Under the pieces are notes generated by a model. It made no database searches. It was not told the DNA's origin and saw only the letters and a program-made list of their open reading frames with translations. From contig CAYNNG010000003.1 of the NCBI GenBank assembly GCA_964398655.1, forward strand, positions 29,508 through 93,507: a stretch of 64,000 nt of DNA, given 5' to 3'. The first letter of the stretch is position 1. Each line of letters opens with the position of its first letter. This DNA comes from SFFI01 sp964398655 (GTDB lineage Bacteria; Bacillota; Clostridia; Saccharofermentanales; DTU023). This document shows positions 8,236-15,694 of the stretch, one piece after another. The position numbers and the translations under genes were made by a program.

Positions 8236-9257
8236 GCCTCAAGGAAGGTCTCGGTGTTGGCAATATTTTCCGGGTCCTGACCAGACTGGGGCTCGTAGTC
8301 CCAGTCTACCCATTCATCTGCTACTGCCGGCACCATAACAAAGTGATAGCCGTAGATGGGGTCTCCCTCTTCCGTAAACAAGGGCTCTTGCGTGTCCACA
8401 TTCTTCAGTTGCTCACCTTGGATGACCAAGCGGTAGAAGGGCTGGACAATTTTCGCAGCAGGAGAGGGCAGGGTATCGGGGTAGACCAATTCGGTCGCCA
8501 CCACGTTGAGCTGGGCGGCCTCTTCGGCGGAGATGAAGTCCTGGTAAAATTCTCGGCTGGCTTGACCGGCCAAAAAGCGCTCCTTAGCCTCTTCAGGCGA
8601 GATGATCGGGTAGTCGCCGATTTTCTCAAAGGCGCCCTGCCAGGCGGTGGAGGTCCCGAGGAAGTAGTTTGCCTGGGGTTTCCCTTCATCTGTCCAGGCT
8701 AGGTACTTGTCACTGTAGCCGGGCCAAATTTCGTCAATCCAGCCCTCCATAGATAGACTAAGGGGGCAACAGATTTCAGGGTTAAATTCACGGCTGCCTG
8801 GTTAGGGTTGTCGGAATTATCAAAGTAGAGACTGGTCCGCAGGGATTCGTCCCCTATGTAGTTATACTGTTTGGCGTAAACATATTGCGGGTTGGCCATT
8901 TGTCCCAGTACGGCGGGGTCGGCCTCCACAAACCAAGTTTGCAGCTGGGCAATTTGCTCTGAGGACTGTTCGGCCGGACGGTAGAGGCTGGGGAATTCCA
9001 AGCCTGCGGGACCGAGTTTAGGGTCGGCGTAAAGGTGATAGATCGTTCCTCCGTAGAAGCCTCGCACAAAGGCCAGAGCCCCGTCCTCTGTCAGGGCATA
9101 GGCCACTTCGGTATTTACTCCCCCCTCCATGACCACGTTCATATCAGTGTCCGGATCTACCCCTTGGTCGAGATAGGCCTGGCGGTTGGCAGCTTGGTCT
9201 TCCAGGCTGGGAATATAGGAGACTTCTTGGATTTTCAGGCTATGTTCTGCGGCATAG
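8232..9257 (-). pseudogene. Exported/anti-sigma-like protein, frameshifted and missing its 5' end in a gap
   Basis: The reading frame runs from the N gap at 9257 down to a C-run at 8762-8766 (five G on the plus strand), where it shifts; the downstream part continues in another frame to the stop at 8232. One extra base in that run would give a continuous ...KSVAPLSLSMEGWIDEIW... protein. The sequence is acidic, Tyr/Trp-rich and looks like an extracytoplasmic domain (YVYAKQYNYIGDESLRTSL). I do not recognise a named family. Position after a sigma-factor-like start suggests an anti-sigma or sensor protein. Sequencing error and real frameshift cannot be told apart here. Confidence 0.55.
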
Positions 9258-9357
9258 NNNNNNNNNNNNNNNNNNNNNNNNNNNNNNNNNNNNNNNNNNN
9301 NNNNNNNNNNNNNNNNNNNNNNNNNNNNNNNNNNNNNNNNNNNNNNNNNNNNNNNNN
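9258..9357. other. Assembly gap (100 N)
   Basis: Exactly 100 N, so probably a scaffold placeholder of unknown true length. It separates a sigma-factor-like start (9358-9428) from the C-terminal part of a different-looking protein. Confidence 0.95.
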
Positions 9358-9428
9358 CAGAAGCGGTAGACTTCCTGCACCCTGCGGCGGTAGATATCCT
9401 CAATCCAGGATTTTTGTCTTGCGTCCAC
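9358..9428 (-). CDS. Probable ECF sigma factor, first 23 residues only (rest in gap)
   Basis: GTG start at 9428 with AAGGAGG four bases upstream. The 23 visible residues include SWIEDIYRRRVQEVYRF, which resembles region 2.1 at the very start of ECF-type sigma-70 factors. The gene runs into the 100-N gap. It should not be joined automatically to the exported protein on the other side, because the gap length is unknown and the two parts look like different genes. An ECF sigma and anti-sigma/sensor pair would be a normal arrangement. The call rests on a short match. Confidence 0.5.
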
Positions 9429-9553
9429 GGAGCCTCCTTGCTCGTCCTCTACTCAGTATACGAACGAGCAGGGAAAATTGTGACAAGGCAAGTTACCGAC
9501 CAAAACTGCTGAGACAAGACAAGTTACAGGTAGACTGGAGGAAATTTTGCCCA

Positions 9554-9581
9554 AGAAAAAAGCCACCCTGAGAGGGTGGCT
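9554..9581 (-). terminator. Rho-independent terminator for the YitT-like gene
   Basis: On the minus strand AGCCACCCT, four-base loop, AGGGTGGCT, then TTTTTT. It lies about 90 bases after the stop of the YitT-family gene, just past the 12-bp stop-codon repeats. Confidence 0.85.
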
Positions 9582-9612
9582 AACTGGGCACAGGGGGCTG
9601 GCTAAGCTCAGC

Positions 9613-9684
9613 CTAACAGTGGACCTAAAAGTCAGACTAGAGACCAGACTAAAATTTTGACTAAAATCTAGACTAAAAGCCTGA
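9613..9684 (-). repeat. Six 12-bp tandem repeats spanning a stop codon, TAG in every unit
   Basis: Reading the minus strand in frame with the YitT-like gene, the units are SGF*, SRF*, SKF*, SGL*, SDF* and VHC*. The first is the real C-terminus (stop complement at 9673-9675) and the rest follow. Consensus unit TCTGGATTTTAG. Every repeat keeps the TAG and phase while other positions have drifted. Confidence 0.9.
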
Positions 9685-10578
9685 CCTAAATCCACGTCCG
9701 GTAATCTCCGAGGAGGTTGAAACCATCATGAAGGCGTGGGGGTCAATCTCTTTGACGTGATCGCGCAAGATTTTAGCCTGGTGCAGGTCTACCGCCACGA
9801 AAAAGATCCAGCGGGGCTCGCCGGTATACTCGCCCACACCCTGCATACGGGTGCAGGACCGCTCCAGGTAGCTAGTCACAAAACTGCCCACCTCGTCGGG
9901 TTTTTCCGTGATGATTGTGAACCATTTGACCCGGTTAAAACGGTCAATCAGGACGTCTACGATAAACCCTTTCAGGACCAAACCTGTGACTGAAAGCAGT
10001 CCGGTTTTGATATCGAAAACGAAGAAGGCCGAGATAGTGATGAAGATGTCGGCCATCCACAAGGCTTTGGCTATATCGGCATTGGTGTACTTTTGAATTA
10101 AGAGGGCCACGATATCCGTTCCGCCAGAAGAAGCGCCCAGATTAAAGAGGATGGCTCCGCCAGCGCCAGACAAGGCAATGGCAATAAAGAGCTCCAAGAG
10201 GCCCTCATCCGTGAGCGGCTGGGCCATGGGAACCACTTTTTCCAAGATCACCAGGAGCACAGAAAGCAGGAGGGAGGCATACAAGGTCTTGCCCGTAAAA
10301 GACTTGCCCAAGAGGAAAATGGCGAGGACTAGGAGCAGGACATTGATGACCAGGGTCGTGGTGGCCGGGGTGGCGGCGGGAATGAGGGCGGCCAATACTA
10401 CAGAAAGACCGGAGACCCCGCCGAGGGCGAAGTTGTTGGGATACTTAAAAAAGTGGACCCCTAGGGCAACAATAATGGTACCCAGGTTCAGGAGAAGAAA
10501 ATTTCGAACTTTGCGCCGCTTTTCATAGCCCTGGCGTTTATAGTCAGGCTCGCGGTGCTTTTCAGCACAACTAGTCAT
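9673..10578 (-). CDS. YitT family membrane protein (YitT + DUF2179 domains)
   Basis: 301 residues. A basic N-terminus is followed by five or six hydrophobic segments with the family motifs FKYPNNFALGGVSGLSVVL and LGASSGGTDIVALLIQKYTN. The C-terminal soluble DUF2179 domain (FTIITEKPDEVGSFVTSYL to the end) holds EYTGEPRWIFFVAVDLHQ and DPHAFMMV. This architecture is typical of Bacillota YitT/YvjA proteins, whose transport or sensing role is not defined. The gene stands alone, with its own terminator at 9554-9581. The last codons lie in a stop-containing 12-bp repeat, and the usual C-terminal end is reached just before it. Confidence 0.9.
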   Translation of the reverse strand: MTSCAEKHREPDYKRQGYEKRRKVRNFLLLNLGTIIVALGVHFFKYPNNFALGGVSGLSVVLAALIPAATPATTTLVINVLLLVLAIFLLGKSFTGKTLYASLLLSVLLVILEKVVPMAQPLTDEGLLELFIAIALSGAGGAILFNLGASSGGTDIVALLIQKYTNADIAKALWMADIFITISAFFVFDIKTGLLSVTGLVLKGFIVDVLIDRFNRVKWFTIITEKPDEVGSFVTSYLERSCTRMQGVGEYTGEPRWIFFVAVDLHQAKILRDHVKEIDPHAFMMVSTSSEITGRGFRSGF

Positions 10579-10619
10579 GGTAGTATTCTAACAGTTAAAT
10601 ATAATTTTTGCTCCTGCGC

Positions 10620-11519
10620 TTATAATTTGCGGCCCCCGCCTCCGCGGGTGCTGCCGGAAGGACCAGTATGGGTGGTCGAGGTCGTGTGGGAATTATAGGA
10701 GGAGTTGCTGGAAGAAGAGGGCTGCGGCACAGGGATCATGCGGATTTGCTTGTTAATCAAGGTGTTCACATTGTTAGTAAGATGGAGCAGACTGTTGTCT
10801 TCAATGTGATAGCTAGGTTTGCGCGTTTGAGGCTGATAGCTTTGCTTGGTTGCTCCCACAAAGCCCAGCCCAGAGACGGCAGAAACCCCCAGGGCTAGTA
10901 CCGCATCTAGGGCGCTGATGCTCTTAGGCTTTGCGGCTGCTCCGAAGCGTTCCGCCTCATCCATCCGCTGGTGCCCGGCGACCACACCGCGGTCAAGCAG
11001 GTTGCTGATACCGGTAATTATGTTCAAGCTGCTTTGGGCATAATTGCTGAGGACGAAATTGTCCCAGCCTTGGTCAAGCAAACTTTCCACATCGGCATCG
11101 GTGACAATATCGATCATTGACCCGGAGGTCATGATGTAGAGTTCTTGTTTAACGGCGTAGAGGATAAGGGCACCTGCCTGGTTAGGGTCTGGGTAGAGGT
11201 CGTAATAGAAGAGGTCTGCATAGTCCCCGGCCTCTTGGCCTTTCAGGTCATTTGTGGTTACCACAATCACTTCTTGACCGTAAGTTTCCGCGAGTTGGGC
11301 AAGGGCCTGGTTAATTTCTTCAGCCTGACTTGGGTCGATAACTTCGGCCTGGTCATAAACGCGATTGCTGGACTCAGAGGCGGAGTTTTCCGCCAAGACA
11401 TCCTGAAGCCCTGTGCCTAAGAAAAGGCTGACGATAAGGGTGAGGACCAGACAGCTTAATAGCTGACGGGGGGAGATCTGCGGCCTTGAAACTTTCGTCA
11501 TTCTAGGTACTAAGCGCAT
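10620..11519 (-). CDS. TPM-domain secreted/membrane protein (YgcG/YdjH-like)
   Basis: 299 residues. A signal peptide or anchor (LLSCLVLTLIVSLFLGTGLQ) is followed by a TPM domain at about residues 55-190 (RVYDQAEVIDPSQAEEINQA, VIVVTTNDLKGQEAGDYAD). A second hydrophobic stretch follows (ALDAVLALGVSAVSGLGFVG), and then a Ser/Thr/Gly-rich tail ending GGGGRKL, the usual tail of this group. TGAGG lies five bases before ATG. It is the third gene of an apparent operon whose order (SPFH protein, zinc-ribbon protein, TPM protein) resembles B. subtilis ydjI, ydjG and ydjH, which support PspA at the membrane. No pspA is visible here. Confidence 0.85.
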   Translation of the reverse strand: MRLVPRMTKVSRPQISPRQLLSCLVLTLIVSLFLGTGLQDVLAENSASESSNRVYDQAEVIDPSQAEEINQALAQLAETYGQEVIVVTTNDLKGQEAGDYADLFYYDLYPDPNQAGALILYAVKQELYIMTSGSMIDIVTDADVESLLDQGWDNFVLSNYAQSSLNIITGISNLLDRGVVAGHQRMDEAERFGAAAKPKSISALDAVLALGVSAVSGLGFVGATKQSYQPQTRKPSYHIEDNSLLHLTNNVNTLINKQIRMIPVPQPSSSSNSSYNSHTTSTTHTGPSGSTRGGGGRKL

Positions 11520-11569
11520 ATTTGCCTCATTTCTTCTTGCTAAACCAGGTACTAGCTCAGGCTTTCCCC

Positions 11570-11598
11570 GTTCCCGCAGTCCGGGAACTGAGGGACTG
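11570..11598 (-). promoter_or_regulatory. Overlapping alternative hairpins between the YdjG-like and YdjH-like genes
   Basis: GTTCCCG (11570-11576) can pair with CGGGAAC (11582-11588), while CAGTCC (11577-11582) can pair with GGACTG (11593-11598). The two stems share bases and exclude each other. No U-run follows, so terminator function is doubtful; a processing or attenuation site is possible. Confidence 0.35.
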
Positions 11599-11603
11599 CA
11601 GGG

Positions 11604-12719
11604 CTACCAAATAAAATAGCCGCCCAGCAGCAGGAGGACCAGGATAACCGCCGCGATGAACCCGCCTGACCGCCAGACGCGCGATTTATCCAAAGGAACT
11701 TCACCGTAAATTTGGCCAGTTTGCCCGTTCATGACATAAAGGTAGGTGTCTTGGCCGAATTTAAAGGTTAGGGCCCAGGCAGGGGCCAGGACATAGTCCA
11801 AATTATCTAACTTAGCCGCAACCGCGTCGCGGGCCAGGTTAAAGGAGTCATACTGGGCGTGCAGGGCGGCCAGTAGTTCGTTATGGGCTAAATCTTGTGA
11901 CCGCTGGGTGGCTGCCTGCCCTGCCTCTTCTGGGCTGACACTCCAGAGCTCCGCGTAGTAACCGGAGAGATAGGCGGGAGAGAAGGGAACAGAGTCTTCC
12001 CAGTGGAAGTTGGCAATGGACTCGAAAGCCTCAGGCTTAATTTTATCCCCTGTAGTAAAGGCCGTTTGCAAGAGATTATCCAGAGCCAGATCGCCCTGCC
12101 GGGAAATATCGTAAGTCTCGATGGACTCTCTTTGGCTATCCAGACGTTTGGTTACCCTGCCTTGGCCTTGGAAGTCCAAGCTGTTGTTCACCTTGGCCAG
12201 CCACACCGGCAGATACACGCCCGTCATTTTTTCTAGCTGGGAATCGGAGGAAAATCCTCGCGGGGCATATTTTTTCTTGCTAGCCCAAGCCCGGAAGGTC
12301 TCTTGAGCTTTTTCTCTACTGATTTGGAAAGGGATGACGCGGTCCGGCTTAAATTTCCCAGACAAGCGGTCTACGAGGAGCAGGGGGCTGTGGCAGTAGT
12401 AGCAAAAGGTGGCGGAAGTAGAGGCATCCGTCACCAATTCGGCTCCACAGGAGTTACATACATAGGTCTTGAGTTGACCTTGGTCTGACTCCCCCGGCCC
12501 TGATTCTTCAGGGCCGGAAGCGTTATCAGGACCAGACCCGGCGGTTGCGGCTTGTTCTGCCTCGGCAACCGCCTCCTTGGCCTGGAGCTCCTGGTTGAAG
12601 GCCTCAACCTCTTCAACCGAAAAGTTGCCCTTGCAATATTCACAGGCAATACGGCCAGCGTTAGGTTCCCATTTGAGTGGGGCGCCACAAGAGGGGCATT
12701 TATAGGTATGCAGAGACAT
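11604..12719 (-). CDS. TFIIB-type zinc-ribbon membrane protein (YdjG-like)
   Basis: 371 residues. It opens with a zinc ribbon (YKCPSCGAPLKWE and CEYCKGNF), then a charged linker, then a second zinc ribbon (YVCNSCGAEL and CYYCHSPL). A globular region of about 220 residues follows and it ends in one transmembrane helix (SGGFIAAVILVLLLLGGYF). The start has GGAGG six bases upstream. The product is probably a tail-anchored membrane protein with its zinc ribbons in the cytoplasm. Its neighbours (SPFH protein upstream, TPM protein downstream) match the ydjGHI type of envelope-stress cluster. Confidence 0.83.
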   Translation of the reverse strand: MSLHTYKCPSCGAPLKWEPNAGRIACEYCKGNFSVEEVEAFNQELQAKEAVAEAEQAATAGSGPDNASGPEESGPGESDQGQLKTYVCNSCGAELVTDASTSATFCYYCHSPLLLVDRLSGKFKPDRVIPFQISREKAQETFRAWASKKKYAPRGFSSDSQLEKMTGVYLPVWLAKVNNSLDFQGQGRVTKRLDSQRESIETYDISRQGDLALDNLLQTAFTTGDKIKPEAFESIANFHWEDSVPFSPAYLSGYYAELWSVSPEEAGQAATQRSQDLAHNELLAALHAQYDSFNLARDAVAAKLDNLDYVLAPAWALTFKFGQDTYLYVMNGQTGQIYGEVPLDKSRVWRSGGFIAAVILVLLLLGGYFIW

Positions 12720-12806
12720 GTTTAACCTCCATGCGGGGTTACTGGCTGCTGGAGTTCTAGGCTTCAGCGCGAGGTTGCTGCTTGCTGTAAGCCAAGACTT
12801 TTTCAG

Positions 12807-14027
12807 CTATTGTTTTGCTCCGCATTCGGGGCAGAATTTGGGCTTGGGTCCTTCGAATTTATGGCCGCAGTTGGAGCAGAAACCACCAGCTGCCTGCTCA
12901 GGTTTTTTCGCCCCGCAGTTGGCGCAGAAATTACCGACATTCTCTTCACCGCACTCGGGGCAGGTCCAGCCAGCCGGCCGGGTGGGGTTAGCATGAGGAG
13001 CAACCTGCTGTTGCTGCTGCATCTGGGCTAAATTGGCCTGGGAGGCCTGGCCCATAAAGCTGCCGCCCGCATTCATGCCCATGCCCATACCCATAAAGGT
13101 AGCGGCAGCTCCGGCCTCATTAGAACCGGCGTTCTCTAAGCCGCGGGCAATAGAGCCTTGGACATAGCCCTGACGAATGTTGGGATCGCCCAGCATGGCG
13201 CCCTGGTTCCGCATATCGATAAGCTTACGGGAGTCCTCATCATAAGAGATGCTGGCAATACCTACGGCCTGGACCTCCATACCGCGCATTTCTTTCCAGC
13301 CCTCATCCAGGGTATCCTGCATGTAGTCGGAAAGTTCCCGCATCTTAGAGGTGACCTGGGAAATCCTCACACCATCCACGGACATTTGGTTAATGGAGGT
13401 TTGCAGGGCTTCTAGGAATTCCGAGAGATACTGCTCGTTAATGGTATCGATATGAACCTGCTCCGCATTGCGGGGAATGGCTTCTTTATAGAAGAGGATG
13501 GGGTCCACAATCTTAATTGAATAGGTGCCAAAGCAGCGCAGGAAAAGTTCGGCGTTATAGAAGTTATCAAAGTATTGCAGGGGGTTGGGCGTGCCAAACT
13601 TGATTCCCTTGATTTCCTGCAGGTTAACGTAGAAAACCTGTTGCTTGGTGGGGTTGGCTCCGCCAAATTTGAAACGCTGGAAGGTGTCTTTGACTGATGC
13701 CCCTAAGCTGCCACTAAATACAGAGGGCAGGGAGGAGTTATCTACTTGGAAAACCCCAGGTTCTGCGGTGAAGTCCACAATAGCTCCGCCGTCAACCAGG
13801 AGGGCAGCCTGATTGTCATAGACATGGATCAGGGAGCCATTGGAAATGGCATCTTCCGTACCTCTGCGGTTTTTGTCACGACGGTCGTATTTGCCGTTTT
13901 GTGATCTGAGCCGGACACCCTTGGAGAAGACGACTCCTTCACCCATATTGGCAGGCTCGAAAGCCTCTAGCCATTGATCGCCTAAACCACCACCGACGGT
14001 GGCTGTTAATGCTCTGATAAGTCCCAT
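12807..14027 (-). CDS. SPFH-domain protein with two C-terminal zinc ribbons (YdjI-like)
   Basis: 406 residues. It starts MGLIRALTATVGGGLGDQW and contains a virion-core/SPFH-like domain over roughly residues 30-280. A Gly/Met-rich and Gln-rich linker (MGMGMGMNAGG, QMQQQQQ) follows, then two zinc ribbons (CPECGEENVGNFCANCG and CSNCGHKFEG...CPECG). This is the layout of B. subtilis YdjI, an SPFH-type partner of PspA. The ribosome-binding site AAGGAG lies just before ATG. A TATAAT-like box (minus strand, 14097-14102) in the 144-base gap upstream may give it its own promoter. Downstream are the YdjG-like and YdjH-like genes. Confidence 0.87.
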   Translation of the reverse strand: MGLIRALTATVGGGLGDQWLEAFEPANMGEGVVFSKGVRLRSQNGKYDRRDKNRRGTEDAISNGSLIHVYDNQAALLVDGGAIVDFTAEPGVFQVDNSSLPSVFSGSLGASVKDTFQRFKFGGANPTKQQVFYVNLQEIKGIKFGTPNPLQYFDNFYNAELFLRCFGTYSIKIVDPILFYKEAIPRNAEQVHIDTINEQYLSEFLEALQTSINQMSVDGVRISQVTSKMRELSDYMQDTLDEGWKEMRGMEVQAVGIASISYDEDSRKLIDMRNQGAMLGDPNIRQGYVQGSIARGLENAGSNEAGAAATFMGMGMGMNAGGSFMGQASQANLAQMQQQQQVAPHANPTRPAGWTCPECGEENVGNFCANCGAKKPEQAAGGFCSNCGHKFEGPKPKFCPECGAKQ

Positions 14028-14171
14028 GCTATTTCTCCTTAATAATGTACAGATGCGCTAATGCGCTAACTTGGAAAAGAGGAGCGAATTACAGAAATTA
14101 TATCATCTGGCGTATGAGGATTTAGTGCTTAAGAAATTTTATATGAGCATGTGTACCTTGGATGGCGGCAG

Positions 14172-14348
14172 CTACTTTGATTTATCCTCACTCACTTGCT
14201 TACTCTCGCGTTTTTGCACAGCTTGGTGTAGTAGAAATTCAATCTGGCCGTTAAGCGAGCGGAAGTCGTCTTCCGCCCACTTGGCCAGACTGTTATACAA
14301 GCTTGTGGATAAACGCAAAGCGATTTGTTTGCGTTTCTCTTCGGCCAT
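14172..14348 (-). CDS. Arc-like ribbon-helix-helix DNA-binding protein, 58 residues
   Basis: A short gene with ATG at 14348 and TAG at 14172-14174. It begins MAEEKRKQIALRLSTSLYNS, with the alternating pattern of a ribbon-helix-helix beta strand (KQIALRLS), followed by LAKWAEDDFRSLNGQIEFLL, the two-helix part of Arc/MetJ-type repressors. The start is four bases after the stop of the SPFH/prohibitin-like gene, so the two are co-transcribed. Arc-family proteins next to SPFH genes recur in Bacillota. The palindrome pair in front of the operon (15418-15436) is a plausible target for it, which would make it an autorepressor; that link is inference. Confidence 0.82.
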   Translation of the reverse strand: MAEEKRKQIALRLSTSLYNSLAKWAEDDFRSLNGQIEFLLHQAVQKRESKQVSEDKSK

Positions 14349-14352
14349 GTCC

Positions 14353-15387
14353 CTAATAAATACTCCCAGAATTTATAACCGGCTGAGCGTCCTGGCTGCC
14401 GCAGAGCACTACCAGCAGGTTGGAGACCATGGCTGCCTTGCGCTCTTCGTCTAGATTTACAAAGTTACCGTCTTCTAGCTGCTTTAGGGCCATTTCTACC
14501 ATGGACACAGCACCGTCTACAATCATAGCGCGGGCATCAATAAGGGCAGAGGCCTGCTGGCGCCGCAGCATGGTGCTGGCGATCTCTGGGGCGTAAGCCA
14601 GGTAGGTGATGCGGGCATCTACAACTTCCAAGCCTGCCACTTGGACTTTTTCCTGGATCTCATCCCTAATCCGCCGGGCGACCGTCTCGGCAGAACCGCG
14701 TAGACTGCCCTCATCGGCGATCCCATCGCCGGTAGTGTCAATTCCTGGTGTCACATCATAGGGATAATTCCTTACGACATTCCGTAGGGCGGAGTCACAC
14801 TGAAGGGAGAGAAATTCCTTGTAGTTTTCCACCTCGAAAACCGCCTTGGCTGTGTCGACCACTCGCCAGATTACTGCAATTCCGATCTCTACAGGGTTGC
14901 CTAAGACGTCGTTGATTTTCTGTTTGTTGTTATTGAGGGTTAACAGCTTTAGGGGAATTCTTTTGTCGGATACTTGCCTCGAGAGCTCTACGTCCGTACT
15001 TGTCTGCACACTGAAGGCCTTGCTGGCGCTGACGTCCCCGGACTGACCAAGTTTGGTTGTGGCCGCTGGGTTATAGGCTGTGCAAAAAGGATTCACATGG
15101 AAGAAGCCAGGTCCCTTCAAAGTACCGTAATAATTTCCAAACAAAGTGAGTACCATGGCTTCTTGAGGTTTCAAGGACTTTAGACCGGCATATAAAATAA
15201 AGAGCAGGGCGAAAATGATGAAGGATAGGACCGCGAGGATATTATGCTCATTTATGGCAAGGTTGATGCCGGCGAAGGGCAAGAGAACTTGAAGAACAAT
15301 GAGCCCTAGGAGTATGGGAACTCCCGGCCTTACCCGAGGTACGGGTTTTTCCTGAGTCTGTGTTACTTTTACAGCTGAATTTTCCAT
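14353..15387 (-). CDS. SPFH/Band 7 (prohibitin-like) membrane protein
   Basis: 344 residues. Two N-terminal membrane helices (VPILLGLIVLQVLLPFAGI and ILAVLSFIIFALLFILYAGL) precede the SPFH domain, which runs from about residue 70 (LKPQEAMVLTLFGNYYGTLK, GPGFFHVNPF) to about residue 290 (AGLEVVDARITYLAYAPEIA, MLRRQQASALIDAR). SPFH proteins form membrane-associated oligomers that organise membrane microdomains or control proteases. It is the first gene of a minus-strand unit followed by the Arc-like repressor and the ydjI-type cluster. Twin TGATATCA palindromes lie 31-49 bases upstream of its start. Confidence 0.87.
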   Translation of the reverse strand: MENSAVKVTQTQEKPVPRVRPGVPILLGLIVLQVLLPFAGINLAINEHNILAVLSFIIFALLFILYAGLKSLKPQEAMVLTLFGNYYGTLKGPGFFHVNPFCTAYNPAATTKLGQSGDVSASKAFSVQTSTDVELSRQVSDKRIPLKLLTLNNNKQKINDVLGNPVEIGIAVIWRVVDTAKAVFEVENYKEFLSLQCDSALRNVVRNYPYDVTPGIDTTGDGIADEGSLRGSAETVARRIRDEIQEKVQVAGLEVVDARITYLAYAPEIASTMLRRQQASALIDARAMIVDGAVSMVEMALKQLEDGNFVNLDEERKAAMVSNLLVVLCGSQDAQPVINSGSIY

Positions 15388-15694
15388 GGTTTTTGCCTCC
15401 GCAAACTAATATCTTTTTGATATCAAAATGATATCACAAAGCTTCGAGTTCCGCCATAGCTCTTGTGGGTGGTCAAATAGGACAAGTCTGCAAGTATTGG
15501 GTGGTTTGGCCTCTAACACCCATCCATTGCTTGCAAAATTGCCTGAAATCCGTGAAAATCGAGCTTTTTCTTATCTCAACTGTTAAGGATAGGTTCTTAA
15601 CACTTGCACAGGACACATAGGAGTATTGGCTCCCCAGTAGGAGTATTTGCTTCTCAAGTGTTAAACTAATAAAAAACTAAAGGAGAGATTTTAC
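15388..15694. other. Intergenic region, 307 bases, divergent promoter region
   Basis: Holds the operator pair described above and, nearer the amidohydrolase, an imperfect direct repeat of about 20 bp (15618-15637 and 15638-15658, both starting TAGGAGTATT). The amidohydrolase ribosome-binding site AAAGGAGA lies just before 15695. No small gene is evident. Confidence 0.55.
15418..15436. promoter_or_regulatory. Probable operator: two TGATATCA palindromes separated by 3 bases
   Basis: TGATATCA occurs at 15418-15425 and again at 15429-15436, upstream of the SPFH gene and its Arc-like partner. Arc-type ribbon-helix-helix dimers bind short adjacent half-sites cooperatively, so this pair fits an operator for the 58-residue protein at 14172-14348. 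The assignment is inferred from position and symmetry. Confidence 0.6.

Noticed and set aside
9240..9428. A single protein spanning the N gap
   Set aside because: The gap is a placeholder and the two sides look like different proteins.
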